Assembly (NCBI GenBank): GCA_043777795.1
Contig: JAYWHJ010000090.1
Span: 1 to 64,000, forward strand
Length of the DNA stretch: 64,000 nt
Source: JAAFIP01 sp043777795
GTDB lineage: Bacteria > Pseudomonadota > Gammaproteobacteria > Burkholderiales > Burkholderiaceae_C
Direction: 5' to 3'
Each line of letters starts with the position of its first letter. Positions within the stretch are counted from its first letter, which is position 1. A program made the position numbers and the translations under genes. Below are positions 42,823-50,829 of the stretch, piece after piece. The notes under the pieces are model-generated. The model was not told where the DNA came from. It saw only the letters and a program-made list of their open reading frames with translations, and did no database searches.

Positions 42823-44313
42823 CTACTGAAACGCCACCTCCGCAAAGCTGCGCAGTTTTCTGCTATGCAGCTTCTCAGTGCCCTCGGCTCGCAAAATCTC
42901 CAGCGCCCGCATCCCGATGCGCAGATGCTGGTCGACCCGGTCGCGGTAAAACTGGTTGGCCATTCCGGGCAGCTTGATCTCGCCGTGCAGCGGTTTGTCT
43001 GATACACACAGCAGGGTGCCGTAGGGTACGCGAAAACGAAACCCGTTGGCGGCGATAGTGGCGCTCTCCATGTCCAGTGCAATCGCGCGGCTTTGGTTAA
43101 ATCGGCGGCTCAGGTACTGTGTGCCAAGCAGCTCCCAGTTGCGGTTATCGGTACTGGCCACGGTGCCTGTGCGCATGATTTTTTTCAGATCGCTGCTGGG
43201 CAGTTGCGTAACCTCGGCCACGGCTTGCTGCATGGCCATTTGCACTTCGGCCAAGGCGGGGATGGGCACCCACAGGGGCAGGTCGTCGTCCAGCACATGG
43301 TCGTCGCGCACATAGGCATGGGCCAACACGTAGTCGCCCAGCGCCTGGCTGTTGCGCAGGCCCGCGCAGTGGCCCAGCATCAGCCACACATGTGGGCGCA
43401 GCACGGCAATGTGGTCGGTGATGTTCTTGGCGTTGGCCGGGCCCACACCAATGTTGACCATCGTCACACCGCTGTGGTCGGCGCGCACCAAATGGTAGGC
43501 GGGCATTTGCGGCAGGCGCGGCGGCTCCTTGCCCAGCGCATCCAACGGCTCGGCGACCAATCCCACACGGCGCGTGACCACGTTGCCCGGCTCTACAAAG
43601 GCCATGTATTCGCTGGCCGGGTTTAGCATAGCCTCGCGGCCTAGTTTGACGAATTCGTCAATGTAAAACTGGTAGTTGGTAAACAGCACGTAGTTTTGAA
43701 AATGCTCGGTAGACGTGCCGGTGTAATGGCGCAGGCGGTGCAGCGAATAGTCGGTGCGTGGTGCCGTAAACAAGCCAAGCGGTTGCGGCTGGCCCGCGCC
43801 TGTCTCGTGCGTGCCGTTGGCGATGTCGTCGTTCATGGCGCTCAGGTCGGGCAGGTCAAACACATCGCGCATCAGTGCGCGGCGTTCGGGATCCATGCTG
43901 CCTTCCAGGTGGTCATGCTCGGCAAAGGAGAAGTGCACAGGTATGGGGTGGGTGCTGGTACCTACCTCCAGGGTGCCGCCGTGGTTGGCCAACAGCAGGT
44001 TAAACTGCTTTTGCAAATAGCTTGCGTACAAGTCGGGCCGCGTAATGGTGGTTTCATACACCCCAGGGCCCTGCACAAAGCCGTAACTGCGGCGTTTGTC
44101 AGCCGTAGCTGCCCGCGCCACACTGTGGGTGCGTAGCCGTACAAAGGGGTAGCAGGCGCGCACCTTGCTAGCTTGCAGCTGGCCTGCGACAAAAGCTTGC
44201 AGGCTAGAGCGAAGATGCCCAATGCTGTTGTCATAAATGCGCTGAACCTGCGCCAAGGCAAGGGCCGCGTCGCTGAATTGAGCGGGAGCGATAAAAGTAG
44301 GTTGTGATTGCAT
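42823..44313 (-). CDS. amn: AMP nucleosidase
   Basis: The 496-residue protein hydrolyses AMP to adenine and ribose 5-phosphate. The N-terminal AMP-nucleosidase domain (residues ~1-190; YPFVRLRTHSVARAATADKR, GVYETTITRPDLY) precedes a nucleoside-phosphorylase-fold catalytic domain with MVNIGVGPANAKNITDHIAVLRPHVWLMLGHC and FNQSRAIALDMESATIAANGFRFRVPYGTLL, where the Met-Glu-Ser binds ribose. Length and both domains agree with the family. Confidence 0.95.
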   Translation of the reverse strand: MQSQPTFIAPAQFSDAALALAQVQRIYDNSIGHLRSSLQAFVAGQLQASKVRACYPFVRLRTHSVARAATADKRRSYGFVQGPGVYETTITRPDLYASYLQKQFNLLLANHGGTLEVGTSTHPIPVHFSFAEHDHLEGSMDPERRALMRDVFDLPDLSAMNDDIANGTHETGAGQPQPLGLFTAPRTDYSLHRLRHYTGTSTEHFQNYVLFTNYQFYIDEFVKLGREAMLNPASEYMAFVEPGNVVTRRVGLVAEPLDALGKEPPRLPQMPAYHLVRADHSGVTMVNIGVGPANAKNITDHIAVLRPHVWLMLGHCAGLRNSQALGDYVLAHAYVRDDHVLDDDLPLWVPIPALAEVQMAMQQAVAEVTQLPSSDLKKIMRTGTVASTDNRNWELLGTQYLSRRFNQSRAIALDMESATIAANGFRFRVPYGTLLCVSDKPLHGEIKLPGMANQFYRDRVDQHLRIGMRALEILRAEGTEKLHSRKLRSFAEVAFQ

Positions 44314-44651
44314 GGGAAATCATAACCATACTTGACGGGTGTTTTGTGTCCTCAGGTTTTTGAAGATTTCTACACACTGTCATCGCTCCAAGCGGTTTGA
44401 ACAGCCCGTGCAAGACATGCTTTTTCCGAACACCTGACGGTCTACACACTTACACCATCCTGGCAACTGCCAATGGGGACTACTTTCAAACCCTAGGTTC
44501 GGTGTATGGCAAAGCGAGCAGGCCATAACCAAATTTTCAGTATTGGCGAGGGCTTTTTCGGTGGTATGACGCTATATTTACAGGAACATTTATCGCATAA
44601 ATTTATTGCACTTCGGCTTGCTTTTGCTCTAAAAGTGGCTCACCAAAAGTG

Positions 44652-44788
44652 TCAAACCGGGACGGGCTGTGCATCCGACAACTTCACAAACCGAACCCCG
44701 CGTGCTAACAGCTCGGGCAGCGCGACCGCAAAACCTTCAAACATCGCACCAGCGGGCCAGTAACCACCCTCTTGCGTGCGGGCGATGC
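44652..44788 (-). pseudogene. Possible C-terminal remnant of a lost gene
   Basis: On the minus strand a 45-codon stop-bounded frame reads ARTQEGGYWPAGAMFEGFAV and ends LLARGVRFVKLSDAQPVPV before TGA. The composition is protein-like and resembles the tail of a polysaccharide-deacetylase-type enzyme, but there is no start or upstream domain. The rest of the 612-base gap between amn and the FAH-family gene contains no supported gene. A plus-strand 85-codon frame at 44506-44763 overlaps it and has no recognisable content. Confidence 0.3.
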
Positions 44789-44835
44789 ATCACGCGGTGG
44801 GCTGTTCTCGCTAAGTTGACTGTTTGCCGCCGCAT

Positions 44836-44874
44836 AAAAAAAGCCAGCTACCCAACAGGGTTAACCGGCTTTTC
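44836..44874 (-). terminator. Hairpin terminator of the sugar-acid operon
   Basis: On the minus strand AAAAGCCGG pairs with CTGGCTTTT (one mismatch), with an inner ACCC/GGGT pair, and the stem runs into a T-run of seven. It lies 50 bases beyond the stop of the FAH-family gene. A second perfect hairpin (GCAGCGCC/GGCGCTGC, 44882-44899) lies between. Confidence 0.75.
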
Positions 44875-44925
44875 TTGAGGGGCAGCGCCGTGGCGCTGCA
44901 ATAGGTCTGCAAAGCTTTGGATGGG

Positions 44926-45780
44926 CTAGGCTTTTTTGTAGGCTACCACTTTCTGGCGCTGCTCGCCCAGGCCTTCGATACCCAAGGTCATCACATCGCC
45001 CTTTTTCAGGAACTCGGGCGCGGGCTTGATACCCATGCCTACGCCCGGGGGCGTGCCGGTGATGATCACGTCGCCGGGCATCAGGGTCATGAACTGGCTG
45101 ACATAGCTGACGATCTTGGCGGCGCCGAAAATCATGGTTTTGGTGTTGCCGGTTTGCATGCGCTTGCCGTTCACGTCCAGCCACATGGCCAGCTTTTGCG
45201 GGTTGGGGATCTCGTCGGTGGTGACCAGCCAAGGACCCAGCGGGCCGAAGGTGTCGCAGCCTTTGCCCTTATCCCACTGCGGGCCGCGCTCTAGCTGGTA
45301 TTCACGCTCGCTCACGTCGTTGGACAGGGCGTAGCCTGCTACGTAACTGAGCGCGTCTTTCTGGCTGACATACGATGCCTTGGTGCCGATGACGATGGCC
45401 AGTTCGACTTCCCAGTCGCCTTTGACGGAGTTTTTAGGCAACATCACGTCGTCGTTGGGCCCCTGGATGCAGCTGATGGCTTTCATGAACACGATGGGTT
45501 CTTTAGGAATCGCCATGCCCGCTTCTTTGGCGTGGTCAGAGTAGTTCAGGCCGATGGCGATGAACTTGCCAATGCCAGCGACTGGACAGCCCATGCGGGG
45601 CTTGCCACGTACAGCGGGCAATTTATCGGTTTTCACCTTGGCGATTTTTTTGAGCACAGCGTCACTCAGTTGTGCTGCGCCGATGTCGGGCACCACCGCG
45701 CTGAGGTCACGCAGCACACCTTGCGCGTCGATGATGCCGGGCTTTTCTTTGCCGGGGTTGCCGTAACGAACGAGTTTCAT
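44926..45780 (-). CDS. Fumarylacetoacetate-hydrolase-family protein, likely diketo-deoxy sugar-acid hydrolase
   Basis: The 284-residue protein begins MKLVRYGNPGKEKPGIIDAQ and has AIGLNYSDHAKEAG, metal-binding Glu residues in WEVELAIVIG, and LSNDVSEREYQ, DTFGPLGPWLVTTDEI and GDVIITGTPPGVGMG. This is the FAH-fold subgroup that includes 2,4-diketo-3-deoxy-L-fuconate/rhamnonate/pentonate hydrolases, which split the C-C bond to pyruvate plus a hydroxy acid. An AGGAG lies just before the ATG at 45780. It is the third gene of a minus-strand operon after two SDR genes, which supports that role over ureidoglycolate lyase. Confidence 0.88.
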   Translation of the reverse strand: MKLVRYGNPGKEKPGIIDAQGVLRDLSAVVPDIGAAQLSDAVLKKIAKVKTDKLPAVRGKPRMGCPVAGIGKFIAIGLNYSDHAKEAGMAIPKEPIVFMKAISCIQGPNDDVMLPKNSVKGDWEVELAIVIGTKASYVSQKDALSYVAGYALSNDVSEREYQLERGPQWDKGKGCDTFGPLGPWLVTTDEIPNPQKLAMWLDVNGKRMQTGNTKTMIFGAAKIVSYVSQFMTLMPGDVIITGTPPGVGMGIKPAPEFLKKGDVMTLGIEGLGEQRQKVVAYKKA

Positions 45781-45814
45781 ATATCTCCTGCTTAGTGAAA
45801 GATGATGGGAAAAG

Positions 45815-46558
45815 TTAGTAAGTTGCGCGACCGCCTGACAAGTCAAACACCGCGCCGGTCGAGAACGAGCACTCTTCGGTGCACAGCCAGGCCACCATGG
45901 CGGCAATCTCTTGCACTTCGCCAAAGCGGGCCATCGGTATTTTAGACAGCATGAAGTCGATGTGCGCTTGCGTCATTTGGTCAAACATCGCCGTTTTTAT
46001 GGCGGCAGGCGTGACGCAGTTAACGCGCATACCTGTGGTGGCCAGCTCTTTGCCCAGCGATTTGGTCAGCGCAATCACGGCGGCCTTGCTGGCGCTGTAG
46101 GCGCTCGCGTTGGGATTGCCTTCTTTGCCTGCCACCGAGGCGATGTTGACAATGCGGCCGTAATTGCGCTTGCGCATCAAGGCAGATACTTCGCGGCAGC
46201 AGTAGAACAGGCCGTGCACGTTGATGTCGAATACGCTTTTCCAGTCATCTACCGGGTAGTCGGCCAGCGGTACGTTTGGGCCTGTAATGCCTGCGCTATT
46301 GACCAGAATGTCCACGGGGGCATGCTGCTCAGTGGTGGTGGCGGCGCGGGCTACGTCGGCGTGATCGGCCACGTTCACCCGCACGGTGTGCACGCTACTG
46401 CCGAGCAGGTCTTTGGCTTTTTGCAGCGCCGCGTCGTCCCGGTCCCACAGCGTGAGCCGTGCGCCCGAGGCCAGCATGCGCTGGGCAATGGCCAGGCCAA
46501 TGCCCGATGCGCCGCCGGTGATGATGGCGTGGCGTTTTTGCAGATCTAGTTGGTTCAT
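45815..46558 (-). CDS. SDR-family oxidoreductase, candidate sugar (1-)dehydrogenase
   Basis: The 247-residue protein has the classical SDR pattern: GGASGIG for the cofactor, NSAGITG, a catalytic Ser in NIASVAG and YSASK (Tyr-x3-Lys), with FDLSGGRATY at the C-terminus. The acidic residue in TLWDRDD after the second strand favours NAD. Its start overlaps the stop of the preceding SDR gene by 4 bases. In the context of a dehydratase, a diketo-acid hydrolase and a second SDR, it could oxidise the sugar lactol or a ketone intermediate; substrate unproved. Confidence 0.85.
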   Translation of the reverse strand: MNQLDLQKRHAIITGGASGIGLAIAQRMLASGARLTLWDRDDAALQKAKDLLGSSVHTVRVNVADHADVARAATTTEQHAPVDILVNSAGITGPNVPLADYPVDDWKSVFDINVHGLFYCCREVSALMRKRNYGRIVNIASVAGKEGNPNASAYSASKAAVIALTKSLGKELATTGMRVNCVTPAAIKTAMFDQMTQAHIDFMLSKIPMARFGEVQEIAAMVAWLCTEECSFSTGAVFDLSGGRATY

Positions 46559-47289
46559 ATGGTCATGCCTCCGTCAACAGAAAATACCTGGCCGGTGGCA
46601 AACACCGATTCATCGCTGGCCAGGTAGACCACGATGGGCGCAATCTCGGGTGCTTGCGCCAAGCGGCCCATGGGCTGGCGGGCGATAAAGTTTTTACGTG
46701 CTTCAATAGGGTCGGCGTAGCTGTTGATACGGTCACCCAGCGAGGGCGTGTCGACCGTGCCCGGCGCAATCGCATTGCAGCGAATGCCTTGGGCCACATA
46801 GTCGGCTGCGACGGATTTGGTCAGCCCCACCACGGCTGCTTTGCTGGCACCGTAGGCAAAGCGATTGGGCAAACCTTTGAGGCTGCCGCACACGCTGGCC
46901 ATGTTGATAATGCTGCCGCCGCCATGGGCCAGCATCTTGGGCAGGGCGGCTTGGATCATCCAAAACTGGGCCCGCACATTCAGGTTAAAGGCAAAGTTCC
47001 ACTCGTCGTCCGTGGCTTGCAAAATAGACCCGTTATGCACAAAGCCAGCGCAGTTAAACAGCACATTCAAGGGCGGGGCCTCGTTGACTACCGCGGTAAT
47101 CGCCGCTTTGTCCAACACATCCAGCACTTGGGTGCGAATATTGGCGATGCCCTGGTAGCTTTGCAGGAGCTGGGGATTCACATCGGTGGCAATCACCTGC
47201 GCGCCTTCGCGCGCCATGGCCAGGGCACAGGCCTTGCCTATGCCTTGCCCGGCGGCGGTGATGAGGGCGGTTTTACCTTGTAGTCTCAT
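46555..47289 (-). CDS. SDR-family 2-keto-3-deoxy sugar-acid dehydrogenase (KDF/KDP 4-dehydrogenase-like)
   Basis: The 244-residue protein resembles L-2-keto-3-deoxyfuconate (or pentonate) 4-dehydrogenases and DHRS6-type SDRs: GQGIGKACALAMAREGAQVI, LNVLFNCAGFVHNGSIL, the catalytic Ser in NMASVCGSLKGLPNRFAYG and TVDTPSLGDRI. This enzyme makes the diketo acid cleaved by the FAH-family hydrolase downstream. I prefer the ATG at 47289 over 47319, because a TATTAT -10-like box lies around 47325-47330 and an upstream start would leave no leader. It is divergent from the dehydratase gene. Confidence 0.85.
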   Translation of the reverse strand: MRLQGKTALITAAGQGIGKACALAMAREGAQVIATDVNPQLLQSYQGIANIRTQVLDVLDKAAITAVVNEAPPLNVLFNCAGFVHNGSILQATDDEWNFAFNLNVRAQFWMIQAALPKMLAHGGGSIINMASVCGSLKGLPNRFAYGASKAAVVGLTKSVAADYVAQGIRCNAIAPGTVDTPSLGDRINSYADPIEARKNFIARQPMGRLAQAPEIAPIVVYLASDESVFATGQVFSVDGGMTI

Positions 47290-47391
47290 AGGGTACAACG
47301 TGTATTTGCGGTAATGCATATCATAATACCATTAGAAATAGGCGCTACGTGATGGTGATGCGAGCGCGACTTGAACAAGGTATTGCCTCCT

Positions 47392-48918
47392 ATGAATTCA
47401 TTTATCCAACTCCATCCCGCTGACGACGTGGTGATAGCCCGCTCGCAAATTGTGGGCGGCTCGCAGTTCAATGGCATCACCACGCGTGGCTTGATTCCCG
47501 CCGGGCACAAAGTGGCTGTGCATGCCATCGCTGCGGGCAGCCCGGTGCGCCGCTACAACCAGATCATTGGTTTTGCGACCAAGCCGATTGCCGCTGGCGA
47601 GCATGTGCACACGCAGAACCTGGGCATGGGCGACAACAAGGGCGACTTTGCGCGCGACTATGCTTTTGGTGCAGATGTGAAGCCCGCCGCTGCTCTGCGC
47701 GAGGCCAGCTTTATGGGCATCAAGCGTGCCGATGGCCGTGTGGCCACGCGCAACTACATTGGTATCTTGAGCAGCGTCAATTGCTCGGCCACCGCCGCAC
47801 GCGCCATTGCTGACCATTTCAACCGTCAAACCAACCCGTCAGCCTTGGCAGGCTTTGACAATATAGACGGCATCGTGGCCCTTACGCACGGCACGGGTTG
47901 TGGCATGGACACCGATGGAACGGGCATGCAGATTTTGCAGCGCACGCTGGCGGGCTACGCCACGCATGCCAACTTTGCTGGCATCTTGGTGGTGGGGCTA
48001 GGCTGCGAGTCGAACCAAATCAACGCCTGGCTGGCCAACAGCAGTCTGCGTGAGGGCGACACGCTTAAAGTCTTTAGCATCCAGGACACGGGCGGCACGC
48101 GAAAGACGGTGGACAAAGGCATTGCGCTGATCAAAGCCATGTTGCCCAACGCCAATGCCGTCAAACGCGAGCCGTGCAGCGCAACGCACATCACCATTGG
48201 CTTGCAATGCGGCGGCAGTGATGGCTACAGCGGCATCAGCGCCAACCCGGCACTCGGCGTGGCCGTGGATTTGCTGGTGGCGCATGGCGGCACGGCCATC
48301 CTGTCGGAGACTCCCGAGATATACGGCGCCGAACACCTGCTAACCCGCCGCGCGGTGCGCCGCGAAGTGGGTGAAAAACTCATTGAACGCATCAAGTGGT
48401 GGGAGCATTACACCGCCATCAATGAGGGCGAGATGAATAACAACCCTTCGCCCGGCAACAAGGCGGGGGGCTTGACGACGATTTTGGAAAAATCATTGGG
48501 CGCAGTGGCCAAAGGCGGCACCAGCAACTTGCAGGCCGTGGTGGAATACGCCGAGACGGTAAGGGACAAAGGCTTCATTTACATGGACACGCCCGGCTAC
48601 GACCCGGTCAGCGCCACAGGCCAAGTGGCAGGCGGTGCCAACATGATTTGCTTTACAACAGGGCGCGGCAGCGCCTACGGCTGCGCGCCCTCGCCATCTC
48701 TGAAGCTGGCTACCAACACCGCGCTGTGGCAGCGCCAGGAAGAAGACATGGACATCAACTGCGGCGAGATCATCGACGGCGCGGCCACCGTGCAAGAGAT
48801 GGGGCAACGCATTTTTGACCTGGTGCTGGCCACCGCATCGGGCGCGCAGAGCAAGAGCGAACAACACGGCTACGGGCAAAACGAGTTTGTGCCCTGGCAA
48901 GTGGGCGCTGTGATGTGA
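47392..48918 (+). CDS. UxaA/GarD-family sugar-acid dehydratase
   Basis: The 508-residue protein has the N-terminal SAF domain (residues ~1-75) and the large UxaA domain: MGIKRADGRVATRNYIGIL, SSVNCSATAARAIADHF, THGTGCGMDTDGTGMQIL, LQCGGSDGYSGISANPALG, ILSETPEIYGAEHLLTRRAV and INEGEMNNNPSPGNKAGGLT. Family members are iron-dependent dehydratases of altronate, galactarate or, in Herbaspirillum, D-arabinonate. Together with the divergent dehydrogenase and hydrolase it should form the 2-keto-3-deoxy acid. The ATG at 47392 gives the standard N-terminus; the TTG seven codons earlier is less likely. Confidence 0.88.
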   Translation: MNSFIQLHPADDVVIARSQIVGGSQFNGITTRGLIPAGHKVAVHAIAAGSPVRRYNQIIGFATKPIAAGEHVHTQNLGMGDNKGDFARDYAFGADVKPAAALREASFMGIKRADGRVATRNYIGILSSVNCSATAARAIADHFNRQTNPSALAGFDNIDGIVALTHGTGCGMDTDGTGMQILQRTLAGYATHANFAGILVVGLGCESNQINAWLANSSLREGDTLKVFSIQDTGGTRKTVDKGIALIKAMLPNANAVKREPCSATHITIGLQCGGSDGYSGISANPALGVAVDLLVAHGGTAILSETPEIYGAEHLLTRRAVRREVGEKLIERIKWWEHYTAINEGEMNNNPSPGNKAGGLTTILEKSLGAVAKGGTSNLQAVVEYAETVRDKGFIYMDTPGYDPVSATGQVAGGANMICFTTGRGSAYGCAPSPSLKLATNTALWQRQEEDMDINCGEIIDGAATVQEMGQRIFDLVLATASGAQSKSEQHGYGQNEFVPWQVGAVM

Positions 48919-48932
48919 TAGCAGGAGAAAAT

Positions 48933-50021
48933 ATGTCAACAAAAATTTCAGCACCCTCATTACGGGCGCAAGCAGCTAGTATATTTATAGCGGCTGGCAG
49001 CACACCCGAAGAAGCCCAAGCCGTTGCCAATAATCTGGTGATGGCGAACCTGAGTGGCCACGACTCGCATGGCGTGGGCATGATCGCCCGCTACATCGAC
49101 GCGGTACTGGAAGGCGGCTTGCATCCCAACACCGGCGTGAAAGTGCAGCTCGACATCGGCACCCTGCTCAGCCTGGATGGTCAGCGCGGTTACGGCCAGG
49201 TAGTGGGCGAGCAGGCCATGCAGCTGGGCATTGCGCGCGCCAAACAGCACGGCAGTTGCATCATGACCTTGGCCAACGCGCACCACCTGGGCCGCATTGG
49301 GCATTGGGCCGAGATGGCGGTGGCGCAAGGCTTGGTGTCGATGCACTTTGTCAACGTGCTGTCCCGCCCCGTGGTGGCTGCGTATGGCGGCACCGATGGG
49401 CGCTTTGGTACCAACCCATGCTGTATTGGTGTGCCGCTTAAAAGCCAGTCACCTTTCATTTTAGATTTTGCTACCAGCCGTGTTGCGCAGGGCAAGATGC
49501 GCGTGGCGCACAACGAGGGGCGACGCGTGGAGCCAGGCTTTTTGATCGACGCGCAAGGCAAACCGACAACCGACCCCGGCGTGGTGGTAGTACCGCAGCC
49601 CAACGCACAAGGCGTGATCGACCCGGCCAATACGCTGCTGGGCGCTTTACTGGCGTTTGGAGAGCATAAAGGCTCCGGCCTGGCGGTGGCCTGCGAGCTG
49701 CTGGGCGGCGCACTGACTGGGGGGGGCACCTGGCACCGCCCAGCTGACGCCAGGCGCGCCGTGCTCAACGGCATGCTGACGGTGCTGATTGACCCTGCCA
49801 AGCTGGGCACGCAAGCCGCGTTTGAAACCGAGGCCACTGCCTTTGTCGATTGGCTCAAAGCCAGCCCGCCACAAACGGGTGTGGATGAGGTGCAAATAGG
49901 CGGCGAGCCCGAGCGCGCCTACCGCATTGCGCGCGAACGTGATGGCATCCGTATTGATGCAACGACGTGGCAGGAGATTGTGGACGCAGGACGCAAGGTC
50001 GGCGTACAGATTGAGAGCTAA
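48933..50021 (+). CDS. Malate/L-lactate (LdhA2/YlbC)-family NAD(P)-dependent dehydrogenase
   Basis: The 362-residue protein belongs to the MDH2/LDH2 family with its unusual NAD(P) fold: NLSGHDSHGVGMIARYI, MTLANAHHLGRIGHWAEMA, YGGTDGRFGTNPCCIGVPLK, PFILDFATSRVAQGKMRVA and LAFGEHKGSGLAVACELLGGAL. Members reduce 2-keto acids or oxidise hydroxy acids. GCAGGAG sits 8 bases before the ATG and the gene begins 14 bases after the dehydratase stop, so it belongs to the same operon, possibly converting a keto acid of the pathway. Residues ~10-20 include a short mini-repeat copy. Confidence 0.88.
   Translation: MSTKISAPSLRAQAASIFIAAGSTPEEAQAVANNLVMANLSGHDSHGVGMIARYIDAVLEGGLHPNTGVKVQLDIGTLLSLDGQRGYGQVVGEQAMQLGIARAKQHGSCIMTLANAHHLGRIGHWAEMAVAQGLVSMHFVNVLSRPVVAAYGGTDGRFGTNPCCIGVPLKSQSPFILDFATSRVAQGKMRVAHNEGRRVEPGFLIDAQGKPTTDPGVVVVPQPNAQGVIDPANTLLGALLAFGEHKGSGLAVACELLGGALTGGGTWHRPADARRAVLNGMLTVLIDPAKLGTQAAFETEATAFVDWLKASPPQTGVDEVQIGGEPERAYRIARERDGIRIDATTWQEIVDAGRKVGVQIES
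48963..48990 (-). repeat. Partial mini-repeat copy at the N-terminus of the LDH2-family gene
   Basis: CGGGCGCAAGCAGCTAGTAT followed by ATTTATAG resembles the inner half of the reverse-strand family (GGGCGCAAGCAGCTA variant). It is translated as RAQAASIFIAA. Confidence 0.5.
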
Positions 50022-50030
50022 ATCTTGCTT

Positions 50031-50085
50031 CAGCGCAATGAAATATTGCGGGAGCAGCTTCTAAAATTGTAGCAATTTGGCTACA
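50031..50085 (-). repeat. Intergenic mini-repeat copy between ldh2-like and slmA
   Basis: CAGCGCAATGAAATATTGCG then GGAGCAGCTTCTAAAATTGT is a good reverse-strand copy. AGCAATTTGGCTACAGCAAT beside it may be a second, degenerate half. It separates two convergent genes. Confidence 0.85.
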
Positions 50086-50731
50086 GCAATACAGCCAAAC
50101 TGACCTCCAGATGCTCGGTAGGTAGGCGCTTAAAGCCCGAGCGGGCAAAGCGCTGCAAGCGGCCAATGCAAAACGCCGTGAGCACAGAAGCCCGGGCCTG
50201 CGCGTCGACGCTTGGTGTGGCTGAGCCCGCTGTGTCAGCGGCTTCGCGCAATGACTGTTTAAAGCCTGACTCCAGCTTGTCAAACAACTGGTTCATGCGC
50301 TGCTGCAGACGCTCGTTTTCAAATACCAATGCGTCGCCCACCATCACGCGGGTCATGCCCGGGTTCTTCTCGCCAAACTGCAACAGCATGCTGATGGTTT
50401 TGGCGAGGCGCGCGGCAGGTTGCGTCTCACGCTCGTTAATTTGGTTGACCAGGCCAAAGACGGTCTGCTCGACAAACTCGATCAGGCCCTCGAACATTTG
50501 CGCCTTGCTTGCAAAGTGCCGGTACAGCGCCGCCTCCGACACGTCCAGCTTGGCGGCCAGGGCGGCGGTGGTCACGCGCTCGGCACCCGGTTGCTCCAGC
50601 ATGGTGGCCAAGGCCTGCAAAATTTGCACCCGCCGCTCGCCTGGCTTGGGGCGTTTGCGGGTGGAGGCCTCTGCGCCCTCCACAGGGGTGGTGGCTGCGA
50701 ATTCGGGAGAGCTGGTCGTTACTTCGGGCAT
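50081..50731 (-). CDS. slmA: Nucleoid occlusion factor SlmA (TetR family)
   Basis: The 216-residue protein has a TetR helix-turn-helix (RVTTAALAAKLDVSEAALYR followed by HFASKAQMFEGLIEFVE), QILQALATMLEQPGAERVT before it, and the SlmA-type C-terminal domain with ERLQQRMNQLFDKLESGFKQ. SlmA binds chromosomal sites and blocks FtsZ assembly over the nucleoid, so division does not cut DNA. In Burkholderiales it normally sits beside argB; here a two-component system gene pair lies between them. The N-terminal 25 residues before the DNA-binding domain are low-complexity. Confidence 0.88.
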   Translation of the reverse strand: MPEVTTSSPEFAATTPVEGAEASTRKRPKPGERRVQILQALATMLEQPGAERVTTAALAAKLDVSEAALYRHFASKAQMFEGLIEFVEQTVFGLVNQINERETQPAARLAKTISMLLQFGEKNPGMTRVMVGDALVFENERLQQRMNQLFDKLESGFKQSLREAADTAGSATPSVDAQARASVLTAFCIGRLQRFARSGFKRLPTEHLEVSLAVLL

Positions 50732-50829
50732 GGTTTTACGGCTGTTTGCAATGATTCTCTCACAGTGCCAAGTCAGCGAGCCCGCTTACTGCGCCCGAAT
50801 ACCTCGGGTAAACGTGGGTGCGTCTTAGG

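Noticed and set aside
44506..44763. An 85-codon plus-strand frame in the amn-FAH gap
   Set aside because: There is no ribosome site and no recognisable content, and it overlaps the more protein-like minus-strand remnant.
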